From Bradyrhizobium ivorense (lineage in GTDB: Bacteria > Pseudomonadota > Alphaproteobacteria > Rhizobiales > Xanthobacteraceae): DNA of 64,000 nt. Each line of letters begins with the position of its first letter. Positions within the stretch are counted from its first letter, which is position 1. Of the stretch, positions 43,287 through 52,890 are shown piece by piece. The notes beneath the pieces were generated by a model. That model ran no database searches. It was not told where the DNA came from and was given only the letters and a program-made list of their open reading frames with translations. Made by a program: the position numbers and the translations under genes. The DNA lies in NCBI RefSeq assembly GCF_900696085.1, contig NZ_CAADFC020000016.1:310001-374000 (forward strand). The letters run 5' to 3'.

Positions 43287-43322
43287 CATTCCGGGTCTGG
43301 TCCCGCGGACCATCCCGGAATG
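43287..43322. terminator. strong hairpin after the acyl-CoA synthetase
   Basis: CATTCCGGG-TC-TGGTCC-CGC-GGACCA-T-CCCGGAATG forms a 15-bp stem with small bulges, 21 bases after the synthetase stop. It ends one transcript, or is a member of another dispersed palindrome family known in Bradyrhizobium. No T-run is present. Confidence 0.6.
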
Positions 43323-43412
43323 ACGGACATTCATGACGCCATTCAATGGGAAACGTTTGACATCGGAGCAAGCGACCGATTGGATCGATCAACATCAATC
43401 CAGCGAGTTCCG

Positions 43413-44003
43413 ATGACACCCGATACCAATGCCAACGGCGTGCCGCGCCGCCTGATGCACCGCCGCTCCGTCGAATGCGTCGGCTATCTCCGCGATGACG
43501 GCCTGTGGGAGGTCGAGGCGCGACTGGTCGATACCAAGCCGTATGCGCGGGAAGACCGCTATCGCGGCCTGCAGCAACCTGAGGATCCCGTACACGACAT
43601 CCGCCTGCGGCTTGCGGTCGACGACAGCTTTACCATCCGCGAGACCGGCACCACGATGGCTTCGACGCCCTACCCGTCCTGCCTCGACGTCGAGGGCATT
43701 TTGCAGCGCCTGGTCGGCGAGCGGATCGGCAAGGGCTGGCGCGAGATCGTCAGGCGCAAGATCGGCAAGCTCGAGACCTGCACGCATCTCGCCGAGCTAT
43801 TGGGTCCGGCGGTGACGACGCTGTTCCAGACCGCGACCTCGGGCAAGGACCCGGAGGGCCGCGGCGCGCTCGATCACCAGCACGACGCCAAGGAGCCGCC
43901 GTTCTTTGTCGGCGGCTGCTATTCGTGGCGGCTGGATGGGCCGGTCGTGGCGGAGATCTTTCCGCAGTTTGCGAAGAAGCCTGACGTCACGCAGGATTCG
44001 TGA
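43413..44003 (+). CDS. DUF2889 protein
   Basis: A 196-residue protein. RRLMHRRSVECVGYLRDDGL, VEARLVDTKPY, PVHDIRLRLAVDDSFTI and CTHLAELLGPAVTTLFQTAT match the DUF2889 layout. The function of the family is unknown; it often lies beside acyl-CoA or steroid-type degradation genes, which fits here and is from memory. The start at 43413 is preferred because the frame between 43320 and 43413 overlaps the hairpin and has no family content. It ends 1 base before the end of the convergent secretion gene. Confidence 0.8.
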   Translation: MTPDTNANGVPRRLMHRRSVECVGYLRDDGLWEVEARLVDTKPYAREDRYRGLQQPEDPVHDIRLRLAVDDSFTIRETGTTMASTPYPSCLDVEGILQRLVGERIGKGWREIVRRKIGKLETCTHLAELLGPAVTTLFQTATSGKDPEGRGALDHQHDAKEPPFFVGGCYSWRLDGPVVAEIFPQFAKKPDVTQDS

Positions 44004-44004
44004 G

Positions 44005-45315
44005 CTAGCGCTCGCGCCAGGCGCGCATCAACTGATCGGAAAACGGCTTGACGAGGTATGACATCACCGTGCGCTGGCCGGTCTGGATGAAAGCCTCGAC
44101 CGGCATGCCGGCGATCAGCTTCAGATCGCCCAAGCGGGCGATCTCCGCCTCGGATACGGCGATGCGGGCCACATAGAAGCTCGCCGTACTCTTCTGGTCG
44201 ACGGCAACGTCAGCGGACACGTGGCTCACTTCACCATTGATCTGGGGCGTGGTGCGCTGGTTGAAGGCCGTAAAGCGCAACAGCACCGGCTGCCCCATCG
44301 ACACGCGATCGATCTCATGCGGGGGGATGCGCACCTCGACGACGAGTGCGTCCTGGCTCGGGACGATGAGCATGATCTGCTCACCGGGACTGATGACGCC
44401 ACCGATGGTGTGCAGCGCCAGCTGATGCACGATGCCGTCCTGCGGGGCGCGGATATCGATGCGCTTGAGCTGATCCTCGGCCGCCACCCGCTTCTCAACC
44501 AATTCCGCGGTCTTGGCGCGAATCTCGGCAAGATCCTTTCCCACCTCGGTGCGCAAATCCTGGTCGATCTGCATGATTTGCAGCGTGGTCTCGGTGATCC
44601 GGCCCCTGGCCTCGGCGACGGCGGCGACCAAGGCGCCGCGTTCGCCATGCAGGCGCGCCGCGTCGCGCTCGAGCGTCGTCAGGCGGGTGATCTGGACCAG
44701 CTTCTTGCGCCACAGGTCGCGCACGCCGAGGAGCTCCTCGTCGATGAAGCTGGTTTCGCGGTCTTTGGCCTGGATCTGCTCGTCGAGCCCGCGGATCTGC
44801 TCCCGAAGCTGGCCGATCCGCTCGTTGAGCTGCGCCTTCTTGCCGGCGCGGGCGGTGCTGCGCAGCTCGAACAGCTTGTGCTCGCCGGCGAGCAGCCGAT
44901 TGACGTCGGGATCTGCGGCGCGTGCGGTGAGGTCGTCTGGAAAGTCGAGACGGTCCCGATCGTCGCGCTCCGCCTCGAGCCGCGCCCGGCGCGCCGCCTG
45001 TTCGTCCAGACTCTTGACAACGATGAGGAGATTGGCCCGCGTCACGGTCTCGTCGAGACGCACGACCACGTCGCCCGCCCTCACCCGGGCGCCCTCCCGG
45101 ACGTTGAGGTCACCGACCACGCCGCCGGTCGGGTGCTGCACCTTCTTGGTGTAGCTGTCGACCACCAGCGTGCCGGAGCCGATGACGGCCCCGGCCAATT
45201 CCGTGGTCGCGGCCCAGCCGCCGACACCACCGGCGAGAATGATGACGCCCGCGAGGCCGGCGCGCAGCTGTCGGCGGATCGTGTGCGGAACCACGTTCAC
45301 CGGCTCGCGGCTCAT
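44005..45315 (-). CDS. type I secretion membrane fusion protein (HlyD family)
   Basis: A 436-residue HlyD/PrtE-type adaptor. A single membrane helix lies near residues 19-36, a lipoyl-like domain follows (QHPTGGVVGDLNVREGARVR and AGDVVVRLDE), then a long coiled-coil hairpin (about 95-265), a second lipoyl half (RIDIRAPQDGIVHQLALHTI) and a C-terminal beta domain (VRIPPHEIDRVSMGQPVLLR). It spans the periplasm between the ABC transporter and an outer-membrane TolC-like channel. It overlaps the ABC gene by 4 bases (ATGA). No tolC homologue is present in the window. Confidence 0.93.
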   Translation of the reverse strand: MSREPVNVVPHTIRRQLRAGLAGVIILAGGVGGWAATTELAGAVIGSGTLVVDSYTKKVQHPTGGVVGDLNVREGARVRAGDVVVRLDETVTRANLLIVVKSLDEQAARRARLEAERDDRDRLDFPDDLTARAADPDVNRLLAGEHKLFELRSTARAGKKAQLNERIGQLREQIRGLDEQIQAKDRETSFIDEELLGVRDLWRKKLVQITRLTTLERDAARLHGERGALVAAVAEARGRITETTLQIMQIDQDLRTEVGKDLAEIRAKTAELVEKRVAAEDQLKRIDIRAPQDGIVHQLALHTIGGVISPGEQIMLIVPSQDALVVEVRIPPHEIDRVSMGQPVLLRFTAFNQRTTPQINGEVSHVSADVAVDQKSTASFYVARIAVSEAEIARLGDLKLIAGMPVEAFIQTGQRTVMSYLVKPFSDQLMRAWRER

Positions 45316-47300
45316 GACCTCGCCCCCTCGGGTACGATCTTGAGCGGCACGGCCGGCCGCGGCTGCGCCATCCTGGCCAGCAGCGCGTGCTTGGGCCCGA
45401 ACGCCTGCACGCGCCCCTCGCCCATCACGAGCAATTGGTCCACGGCGGCAAGCGCGCTGGTGCGATGCGCGACGACGATGACGATGCCGCCGCGCGCGCG
45501 CACGCTCTCAATGGCTTGGGTCAGGGCCTGGTCGCCTTCGGCGTCGAGGTTGGAGTTGGGCTCGTCGAGCACCACCAGGAAGGGGTCGCGATAGAGTGCG
45601 CGCGCGAGCGCGATGCGCTGCCGCTGTCCGGCCGAGAGCGCCGTGCCGGCTTCGCCGATCGGTGTGTCGTAGCCCTTCGGCAGTCGCAGCACCATCTCAT
45701 GCACGCCGGCGGCGCGCGCGGCGGCGATCATCGCCCCCGCGTCGGGGGCCGGTTCGAAGCGGTTGATATTCTGCGCCACGGTGCCGGCGAACAGCTCGAC
45801 GTCCTGCGGCAGATAGCCGATGTGGCGGCCGAGCGCCTCGGAGCTCCATTGGTCGAGGGCGGCGCCGTCCAGCCGCACCTTGCCGCGCGCCGCCACCCAC
45901 ACGCCGACGATGGCCCGCACCAGCGACGACTTGCCCGATCCGCTCGGGCCGACCATGCCGAGTCCCTGTCCCGGCTGCAACGCGAAGGAGGCGTCCTGGA
46001 CGACGGCGGTCTGTTCGCCCGGCGGCACCACGAAGACCGCCTCGACGGCGAGGGCCTTGCGCGGGGGCGGCAGCGGCGTCTTGTCCTCCTCGGCCGGCAG
46101 CTGCGCCCAGTGCTGCTGCAGACGTTTCCAGCTCTGCCGCGCCGCGATCAGGCTCTTCCAGTGCGCGATGGCGATTTCGACCGGCGCGAGCGCGCGCGAC
46201 GTCAGGATGGCCCCGGCGATGATGATGCCGGCGGTCGCCTCCTGGATGATGACGAGATAACCGCCGACGCCGAGCACCGCCGATTGCAGCACGAGACGAA
46301 GCACCTTGGAAACGGAACCGAAGCCGCCGGCGATATCGGCCGCGCGCCGCTGCGTGGCAATGTAGCTGTCATTGGCGTCCGCCCAGCGCGCGGCGAGGCG
46401 CCCTCGCATGCCCATGGCTTGCAGGACCTCGGCATTGCGCCGGCTGGCCTCGGCGAGTGCATTGCGCTGCGCGATCTGGCCGGAGGCTTCCCTGGTGCGC
46501 GCGCGGGTCAGCCGGTCGGTCAGGAAGGTCATTGCAACGAGCACCAGCGAACCGATCAACGCCGTGAGTCCCAGCAACCAGTGAAACAGGAAGCAGATCG
46601 CGAGGTAGAACGGGATCCACGGCAGGTCGAACAGCGCGGTCGGGCCGAGCCCGGAGAGATAGCTGCGAACCTGGTCGAGGTCGCGCACCGGCTGCAGCCC
46701 GTCGCCGCTCGTGCGCGCCCGCAGCGGCCAGCGCGCGACGATGTCGTAGACGCGCGCCGAGAATGCGCGGTCGAGCCACTCGCCGATGCGGACGAGGATG
46801 CGCCCGCGCAGAATGTCGAGGAACGCCTGGAACACATAGAGGGCACCGACCAGCGCGGCGAGGCCGACCAGTGTCGGCACGCTGCGGCTCGGCACCACGC
46901 GGTCGTAGACTTCCAGCATGAAGAACGAGCCGGACAGGTACAGCACGTTCAGCATGGCGGTGATCAGGCCGAGCCCGATCAGCACGCCGCGGCAGGCCTG
47001 AAGCAGCGAGGACAGGTCGTGCGCCGGCGATGACTCATCGCGATCGCGCGCAGGCACGACGCGTTCGCTCGCCCGCCGGCGTCGCGCCCGGCCGAAGAGA
47101 ATGATCGCCGCCACAATGAACGGCGCAAGGAAAGACCAGGACTCTGAGAGAATGTCCAACACGCGATCGATTCCGAGAAAACTGTCTACTCCGAGAGATT
47201 GGCCCGGCGGCGCGGCTCCTCCGCTCAAGGATGCGCCGCCGGCCTGTTCGCCGCTTGGCTCGTCCGGCGGCCGGCCCTCAGCGCCGGTCTCCGGACGCAC
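45312..47300 (-). CDS. type I secretion ABC transporter (PrtD-like), with long N-terminal extension
   Basis: A 662-residue fused membrane-ATPase exporter. Membrane segments occupy about 105-370, Walker A is GPSGSGKSS at 451-459, Walker B LVVLDEP at 575-581, and the H-loop VVAHRTS follows. The signature motif reads LSAGQ at 555-559 in place of the usual LSGGQ. The first about 100 residues are an extension containing one hydrophobic helix (FLAPFIVAAIILFG) and are longer than in PrtD. The start is a GTG without a clear binding site, 9 bases after the cargo stop, so the exact N-terminus is uncertain. It exports the repeat protein encoded just upstream. Confidence 0.9.
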   Translation of the reverse strand: MRPETGAEGRPPDEPSGEQAGGASLSGGAAPPGQSLGVDSFLGIDRVLDILSESWSFLAPFIVAAIILFGRARRRRASERVVPARDRDESSPAHDLSSLLQACRGVLIGLGLITAMLNVLYLSGSFFMLEVYDRVVPSRSVPTLVGLAALVGALYVFQAFLDILRGRILVRIGEWLDRAFSARVYDIVARWPLRARTSGDGLQPVRDLDQVRSYLSGLGPTALFDLPWIPFYLAICFLFHWLLGLTALIGSLVLVAMTFLTDRLTRARTREASGQIAQRNALAEASRRNAEVLQAMGMRGRLAARWADANDSYIATQRRAADIAGGFGSVSKVLRLVLQSAVLGVGGYLVIIQEATAGIIIAGAILTSRALAPVEIAIAHWKSLIAARQSWKRLQQHWAQLPAEEDKTPLPPPRKALAVEAVFVVPPGEQTAVVQDASFALQPGQGLGMVGPSGSGKSSLVRAIVGVWVAARGKVRLDGAALDQWSSEALGRHIGYLPQDVELFAGTVAQNINRFEPAPDAGAMIAAARAAGVHEMVLRLPKGYDTPIGEAGTALSAGQRQRIALARALYRDPFLVVLDEPNSNLDAEGDQALTQAIESVRARGGIVIVVAHRTSALAAVDQLLVMGEGRVQAFGPKHALLARMAQPRPAVPLKIVPEGARS

Positions 47301-47309
47301 CGTCGCGGG

Positions 47310-50300
47310 CTACGCATTGAGCACGCCGACCGGAATGTGCTGCAGAAGCGTGGCATCCCCGTCCGCGTCCGCGACCTTGAACGCAAAGTCGAGGTTGGCG
47401 TCGATTGTCCCACTGGTCTGCTGCACGAAGCCGATGTCCACGATCTTCAAGACATCCTGATCGGCCGGGTCCCAGGCGGTCAGATTGCTGGTGGCATTGC
47501 TAAAGCCATTGGCACCGATCGCCCCGTTCAGGTTGATCGCGGTACCCGTCAACCCGTTCGAGCTCTGCATGATCTGGATGCCCTGTATCTGGTAGGTCTC
47601 GCCAGCGACCGTGTAGTCGTTCTGCTCGATGATGAGCAGGGCATCGTTGTTGTCGAGCGTGAACTCGGTGTTGTACGGGAACGGAATATTGGCGTTGCCC
47701 TTGATGAGGTCCGCGTTCTCGACGTTGACGGCTCTGGTGATTTCATTGCCGTTGGCGTTCTTCAGGTCGAGGATCACGACGAGATCCTCCGAATTACCAA
47801 TGCCGTCGAACTTGATGACGACGCCACTGGCGGATGTCGTCGGGTCAAGCCGCTCGGTACCGCCACCAGGGGCATTCGGGTCGACGTCGCTAAGGATATT
47901 CTCCTTGAAGAACCGCAGCGTCAGCACTTCGCCCTTTTGTATCGTGTCTCCGGCGACACCGTTCGTCGCCTGAGTTGCGCTGACCCAGTCCTCGTTGACG
48001 TTGGTGACCATGTCGTGGATGGCACCGGCGTTGTTGAACGTGGTGTCACCAACAGGCGCTCCGTCGCCGGTCGCGTTGAAGCCGAACCCGATCTGCTGGG
48101 TAACCGAGTTCGCGGTGAACTGGACAAAGAACGGATTTGGATCGGCGTTCGGCGTCAGTTGCTCTGCGACGATCAGCGGGTGTCCGGTGTTGCCGGTCGG
48201 CTGCTTGGCAACCAGGTCGGCGGTGTGCAGCACGTCGAAACTGAATCCGTCGATCGGATCGGTCAAGGTGATCGTGTAGGTGTCGGCAACCTTGTCGAAG
48301 ACAAGTGTGCCGCCTGCTGTACTGTCCTGCACACCGGCTGTGATCGGGTCCTTGTCGTAATGGAACGTGAATCCGAACGTCGCGGAGGTGGCGCTCTCTG
48401 CAGTGAGCGTCGCCACGGCGTTTGTGATGTTTGGATTCTGCGAGTTGTCAACGGTTCCCGTCAGGTCGATCTGCACACCCGCGAGAGTACTGTTGGAATC
48501 GACAAAGTCGGAGTGCGTCGCGTCGTAGAACGAGGTGGGACGGCTGTCGTGACCGATATCGTATCCGAAGGTCCCGCTGGCTGTCGCTCCCGCGCTGTTG
48601 CCCAGAGTTTCAGGAGTTTGGATCCCCGCAGTACCGGGGTCGGCATCGAACGGCGCCGTAATCGTCGGGGCATCGTCCGTAAAGATCAGGTTCTGGCCGA
48701 TGTTGAGAGTGGCGGAGTGATGGTCGCCGTCCTTGTCGGTGATGGTTGCCGTCAGCTTGACCAGATTGTCCGACGTCAACGTCTCGGTGTCGTTCGGCCC
48801 GTTATTGGGGTCATGCACGACCGCCCGCTGCTGGTCGAGCGTCACGACGCCGGTGGCGTCCACGCTGACCGTGAAGACCAGGGCGTTGGTGACGGCGGTG
48901 CGGCCTTCAACAACCGTACCGTTCACTGACAGATTGACTGCCTCGCCCGTCAAGGTGTCGATCAGCCCCGATGCACCCGCGACCACGCTCAACGCGTAGG
49001 TCAGCGTGCCGGCGCCGTCGGCGCCGAAGCCCGAGCTGAAGTTGGAGGCGAAATTGGCAGTGGGGTTGGTCGAAAGATCGGTCTCGTCGGCGGTGGCCGT
49101 CGCCTCCGTGCCGGTCGTCGAAATGTTCGGCCCGTCGTCCTTGAAGTTGAGGTTCTGACCGATGTTCAGGGTGGCGGCATGATGATCGCCATCCTTGTCG
49201 GTGACGGTCGCGGTGAGCTTGACCAGGTCGTCCGCGGCCAGGGTCTTGCTGTCGTCGTCGTTGCCGGTGTCCGGATGGACCACCGCCCGGATCTGATCCA
49301 GCGTGACATTGCCGGAGGCGTCGACGCTGACCGTGAACACCAGGTCGTTGCTGACCGCGGTGCGGCCTTCAACCACCGTGCCATTGAGGGATAGGTTGAC
49401 CACCTGGTTGGTGGCGGTGTCGACCAGACCCGATGCACCCGCGACCACGCTCAGCGCATAGGTCAGCGTGCCGGCGCCGTCGGCGCCGAAGCCCGAGTTG
49501 AAGTTGGCCGCAAAGCTCTTCGAATCGTTGGTTGCCAGCGCAGATTCGTCGACGGTCAGCGTCGGCTCGGTGCCGGTCGTCGAGATGTTCGGCCCGTCGT
49601 CCTTGAAGATGAGGTTCTGACCGATGTTGAGGGTAGCGGCATGATGATCGCCATCCTTGTCGGTGATGGTCGCGGTGAGCTTGACCAGGTTGTCCGCGGC
49701 CAGGGTCTTGCTGTCATCGTCGTTGCCGGTATCCGGATGGACCACCGCCCGGATCTGATCGAGCGTGACATTGCCGGATGCGTCGACGCTGACCGTGAAC
49801 ACCAGGTCGTTGCTAACAGCGGTGCGGCCTTCAACCACCGTGCCATTGAGCGACAGGTTGACCGCCTGGTTGGTGGCGGTGTCGACCAGGCCCGACGGCC
49901 CCGCGACCACGCTCAGCGCATAGGTCAGCGTACCGGCGCCGTCGGCGCCGAAGCCCGAGCTGAAGTTGGCCGCAAAGCTCTTCGAATCGTTGGTTGCCAG
50001 CGCAGATTCGTCGACGGTCAAGGTCGGCTCCGTGCCGGTCGTCGAGATGTTCGGCCCGTCGTCCTTGAAGTTGAGGTTCTGACCGATGTTGAGGGTGGCG
50101 GCCTGATGATCGCCATCCTTGTCGGTGACGGTCGCGGTGAGCTTGACCAGGTTGTCGGCGGCCAGGGTCTTGCTGTCATCGTCGTTGCCGGTGTCCGGAT
50201 GGACCACCGCCCGGATTTGATCGAGCGTGACATTGCCGGAGGCGTCGACGCTGACCGTGAACACCAGGTCGTTGCTGACAGCGGTGCGGCCTTCAACCAC

Positions 50301-51755
50301 CGTGCCATTGAGCGACAGGTTGACCGCCTGGTTGGTGGCGGTGTCGACCAGACCCGAGGGACCCGCGACCACGCTCAGCGCATAGGTCAGCGTGCCGGCG
50401 CCGTCGGCACCGAAGGCCGAGTTGAAGTTGGCCGCAAAGCTTTTCGAATCGTTGGTTGCCAGCGCAGATTCGTCGACGGTCAGCGTCGGCTCCGTGCCGG
50501 TCGTCGAAATGCTCGGACCGTCGTCGTCGAAGTTGATGAAGGATCCGACCTGTTCGGTGTAGGCGCTCGGTGTGTCACTGGTGAAGTGCACCTCCTTGAC
50601 ATCGAAATAGTCCTTGTCCGGATCGATGTTCTTGATGGTGAAACGGTCAAAGCTTCCGCTAGCCCCGCCTGCGGTCGTGAAATCGACCGTCACGCCCTCG
50701 CCGACATTGAGAAGAATCATTCCGGTGCCGCTGAGGTCGACGGTGATACCCAGGGCCGCAGCCGTCGTTGCGACGCCGTTCAATTTGAACGTCGCGCCCG
50801 TGATGTTGATCTCCGTGTCGTTGTCATCGCCGGGGAATGCAGCACCTTTCGCGTTGTCGTCATTGTTATAGGCGTGGATCTCGATATTGGCCTTGGTGTT
50901 GGTCGGCGTGGACTGCGAGATCGAGAAGCCCGCGCTCGAGATGTTATCGAGGTGGGCGGTGTAGTTAGGTGCGGTTGGCGAATTGGTAAAGTCCTTGCCC
51001 GCACTCTGCGTGCCGCCGCTGATCAGATCGATCTGGAGCTCGCGGCCAAAGCGCACGTCCTGCGATGCGACGCCCAGGCCCTGCGTACTGACGTTGACTT
51101 CGGATTGCACGCCGGTATCGTGGGCCGTGACAAGTATCTTCTGCGTGGACGCCACGTCGGCGTCGAGGATGTACCAGTCGTTGTGTCCGGGAGGAGCGTC
51201 GCCGAGCTGACTGAAATTGACCACCGTGGACGCCGAGACCGAGGCGAACACCTTGTCAGTCAAATCGATGCGATCGTCCGGGTCGTTCGTGTCCGGATGG
51301 AGCAGCGGCACATACTGGACCGTGTACAGGTCCGCATGGGTGGCGCTCGTGCTGACCAGTGCGAATGAGAACGCGAGTGGACCGGTTGCGGCAGGCGCAG
51401 CGGCCGGATCGGAGGTGCCGATCACGCCGATCACGACGTTGGAGTGGGTTGCGTCCTGGAACAGCCAGACATAGTTGCCATCGACGGTCTTGATGCCGCT
51501 GTTCACGCCGACGCTGGTGGAAAACGGCGTGCCACCGGAATTCTGGGTGAGAATGATTGAGGAGATGGTTTCCCCTGCGCTCGCCGAGGCCACCACGAAG
51601 TCGGCCTGGGAGGCAACCTGTGGTGAGGCCAGCCCGCCTGCACTGTCGAGGCTTAAAAGATAAGTCACCGTGGCGTTGGTCGCGCTGGTGTCATCGTCCT
51701 GAAGACCGGAGGTCTCGTCGATGATGAGGTCCTGGGCTACGATGTCGAGTGCCAT
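47310..51755 (-). CDS. giant repeat protein exported by type I secretion (DUF5801-type repeats)
   Basis: A 1481-residue acidic extracellular protein. The N-terminal 410 residues hold a divergent repeat-like region starting MALDIVAQDLIIDETSGLQD. Residues 411-1026 are four tandem 154-residue repeats of DUF5801 type (TLTVDESALATNDSKSF, TVVEGRTAV, VTLDQIRAVVHPDTGNDDDS, TDKDGDHHAATLNIGQNL). The remaining 455 residues are a C-terminal beta-rich part ending VADADGDATLLQHIPVGVLN. No signal peptide and no GGxGxDxLx calcium nonapeptides were found. GGGAGG sits 5 bases before the ATG. The ABC and HlyD genes follow directly, so it is the likely cargo; an adhesin or surface-layer role is inferred. Confidence 0.9.
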   Translation of the reverse strand: MALDIVAQDLIIDETSGLQDDDTSATNATVTYLLSLDSAGGLASPQVASQADFVVASASAGETISSIILTQNSGGTPFSTSVGVNSGIKTVDGNYVWLFQDATHSNVVIGVIGTSDPAAAPAATGPLAFSFALVSTSATHADLYTVQYVPLLHPDTNDPDDRIDLTDKVFASVSASTVVNFSQLGDAPPGHNDWYILDADVASTQKILVTAHDTGVQSEVNVSTQGLGVASQDVRFGRELQIDLISGGTQSAGKDFTNSPTAPNYTAHLDNISSAGFSISQSTPTNTKANIEIHAYNNDDNAKGAAFPGDDNDTEINITGATFKLNGVATTAAALGITVDLSGTGMILLNVGEGVTVDFTTAGGASGSFDRFTIKNIDPDKDYFDVKEVHFTSDTPSAYTEQVGSFINFDDDGPSISTTGTEPTLTVDESALATNDSKSFAANFNSAFGADGAGTLTYALSVVAGPSGLVDTATNQAVNLSLNGTVVEGRTAVSNDLVFTVSVDASGNVTLDQIRAVVHPDTGNDDDSKTLAADNLVKLTATVTDKDGDHQAATLNIGQNLNFKDDGPNISTTGTEPTLTVDESALATNDSKSFAANFSSGFGADGAGTLTYALSVVAGPSGLVDTATNQAVNLSLNGTVVEGRTAVSNDLVFTVSVDASGNVTLDQIRAVVHPDTGNDDDSKTLAADNLVKLTATITDKDGDHHAATLNIGQNLIFKDDGPNISTTGTEPTLTVDESALATNDSKSFAANFNSGFGADGAGTLTYALSVVAGASGLVDTATNQVVNLSLNGTVVEGRTAVSNDLVFTVSVDASGNVTLDQIRAVVHPDTGNDDDSKTLAADDLVKLTATVTDKDGDHHAATLNIGQNLNFKDDGPNISTTGTEATATADETDLSTNPTANFASNFSSGFGADGAGTLTYALSVVAGASGLIDTLTGEAVNLSVNGTVVEGRTAVTNALVFTVSVDATGVVTLDQQRAVVHDPNNGPNDTETLTSDNLVKLTATITDKDGDHHSATLNIGQNLIFTDDAPTITAPFDADPGTAGIQTPETLGNSAGATASGTFGYDIGHDSRPTSFYDATHSDFVDSNSTLAGVQIDLTGTVDNSQNPNITNAVATLTAESATSATFGFTFHYDKDPITAGVQDSTAGGTLVFDKVADTYTITLTDPIDGFSFDVLHTADLVAKQPTGNTGHPLIVAEQLTPNADPNPFFVQFTANSVTQQIGFGFNATGDGAPVGDTTFNNAGAIHDMVTNVNEDWVSATQATNGVAGDTIQKGEVLTLRFFKENILSDVDPNAPGGGTERLDPTTSASGVVIKFDGIGNSEDLVVILDLKNANGNEITRAVNVENADLIKGNANIPFPYNTEFTLDNNDALLIIEQNDYTVAGETYQIQGIQIMQSSNGLTGTAINLNGAIGANGFSNATSNLTAWDPADQDVLKIVDIGFVQQTSGTIDANLDFAFKVADADGDATLLQHIPVGVLNA
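48678..50525 (-). repeat. four tandem 462-bp coding repeats
   Basis: Unit boundaries, set at the DDGP codons, fall at 50525, 50063, 49601 and 49139, a constant period of 462 bases (154 codons). Units 1-3 differ by about six residues pairwise. Unit 4 (48678-49139) is clearly more diverged, for example TATADETDLSTNPTANFASN. The near identity of units 1-3 at DNA level points to recent duplication or ongoing gene conversion. Confidence 0.93.
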
Positions 51756-52419
51756 AGTGTCCTCCCAATCGGATGCAGGCCGCCTCGCGCCCTGGCGCGC
51801 GATCGGTCCCGAAATATTCCTGTCTGATCAAAATTTTGCGCGCTCGCTCTCCGGCGATCTGTTGCGCTCGCCGGGAGGGGACGTCAGTTTCTGGCAGTCC
51901 ATGCAAATGGGGCGCAGCAATAAATGCGCGACCTTGCGTATGCCCTTCAAACCCAGCCTGAACGATCAGTCGGAAAAAATAACGGCAATGGAATAATCGA
52001 ACGCCTTTGAACGCTATGCTTCCTCGATCTGCCGCAGACCGCCGCGAACCCAAATCGGGAAGCCGACGAAGTCGCAATGAATAAATCGGAACCAGACCTG
52101 CGTTTGGAACCTTCCAGTAAGGGAGCGAGACAATTCGCGGTAAATTGCTAAAAGGCATTACCCCGTTGGGATGAGACGCATCGCCTCACATCGGTTTTGA
52201 TAGAACAACGATGGAATCGACCTGCACGTGTGTCCACAGCGAGGGCTCACGGCGTGCCGATAAGTCCACGCGATGGTCATGCAACAAGCGCTTTGGCAGC
52301 TCGGCCGCCAAAGCGCTCGTTCCTGCCCAAGGCTGGCGCGAGTTGCCCTCGCCTCACCGTCGTCCGTCAGTCGAAAAGCCGAGCCTCGAGATTCCATGAG
52401 ACACGTCGGCTCTGCCCAT
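51756..52419. other. gene-less stretch upstream of the secretion operon
   Basis: About 660 bases with no supported gene; one minus-strand frame is open but lacks domain content and codon bias. Parts near 51820-52000 are richer in A and T (AATTTTGCGCGC, GAAAAAATAACGG), fitting a promoter for the secretion operon. The binding site of the cargo gene is CCTCCC at 51761-51766 on this strand. No operator was identified. Confidence 0.45.
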
Positions 52420-52890
52420 TCACGCCGCGGCGGCATCGTGCTCCAGCACGGCCTGCGGCGGGTTGCGAAAACCGATCCCGATCCGGTTGTAGGTGTTCAT
52501 CAGGCCGATCGCGATGGTCAGGTCGACCAGCTGCTTCTCGCTGAAGACCTTGCGGGCTGCCGCATACTCCTCGTCCGGGATCGCGGTCTCGGCGACGCGG
52601 GTGACGGTCTCGGCCCAGGCCAACGCCGCGCGCTCCTCGGCGTCGAACAGCACTTCGGCTTCGCGCCAGACCTGCAGCACCGCGAGCTTCTCGACCTTGA
52701 CGCCCATCTTCAGCAGGCTCCGCGTGTGGGAATCGAGGCAATAGGCGCAGCCGTTGATCTGCGAGATGCGCAGATAGACCAGCTCGACCAGCTTCGCGGA
52801 GAGGCCGCTCTGCATGATGTAGCCGTAGACGCCGCCGAGCGCCTTGATGCCGGCGGGCGCGACCTTGTTGTAATCGATGCGCAGGCTCAT
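52420..52890 (-). CDS. AhpD-family alkylhydroperoxidase
   Basis: A 156-residue carboxymuconolactone-decarboxylase-fold protein. The active-site motif is INGCAYCLDSHTRSLLKMG, with cysteines 48 and 51 and His55. The C-terminal part (KQLVDLTIAIGLMNTYNRIG) is typical of this AhpD subgroup. It probably reduces organic peroxides through its thiol pair in the cytoplasm. Its start overlaps the cupin stop by 4 bases, so the two genes form an operon that is divergent from a MocR-type regulator. Confidence 0.9.
   Translation of the reverse strand: MSLRIDYNKVAPAGIKALGGVYGYIMQSGLSAKLVELVYLRISQINGCAYCLDSHTRSLLKMGVKVEKLAVLQVWREAEVLFDAEERAALAWAETVTRVAETAIPDEEYAAARKVFSEKQLVDLTIAIGLMNTYNRIGIGFRNPPQAVLEHDAAAA

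Noticed and set aside
48678..50525. CRISPR-like or satellite array
   Set aside because: The period is 462 bases, units are wholly coding and in frame, and there are no short repeats with unique spacers.
47199..51368. Two long plus-strand open frames opposite the secreted repeat protein, which also show a 462-base periodicity
   Set aside because: The periodicity is inherited from the coding repeats on the other strand; the minus strand has the binding site, the operon context and the recognisable domains.
51691..52158. Minus-strand frame of 155 codons running into the start of the secreted repeat protein
   Set aside because: It overlaps the true start and its strong ribosome binding site and has no domain content.
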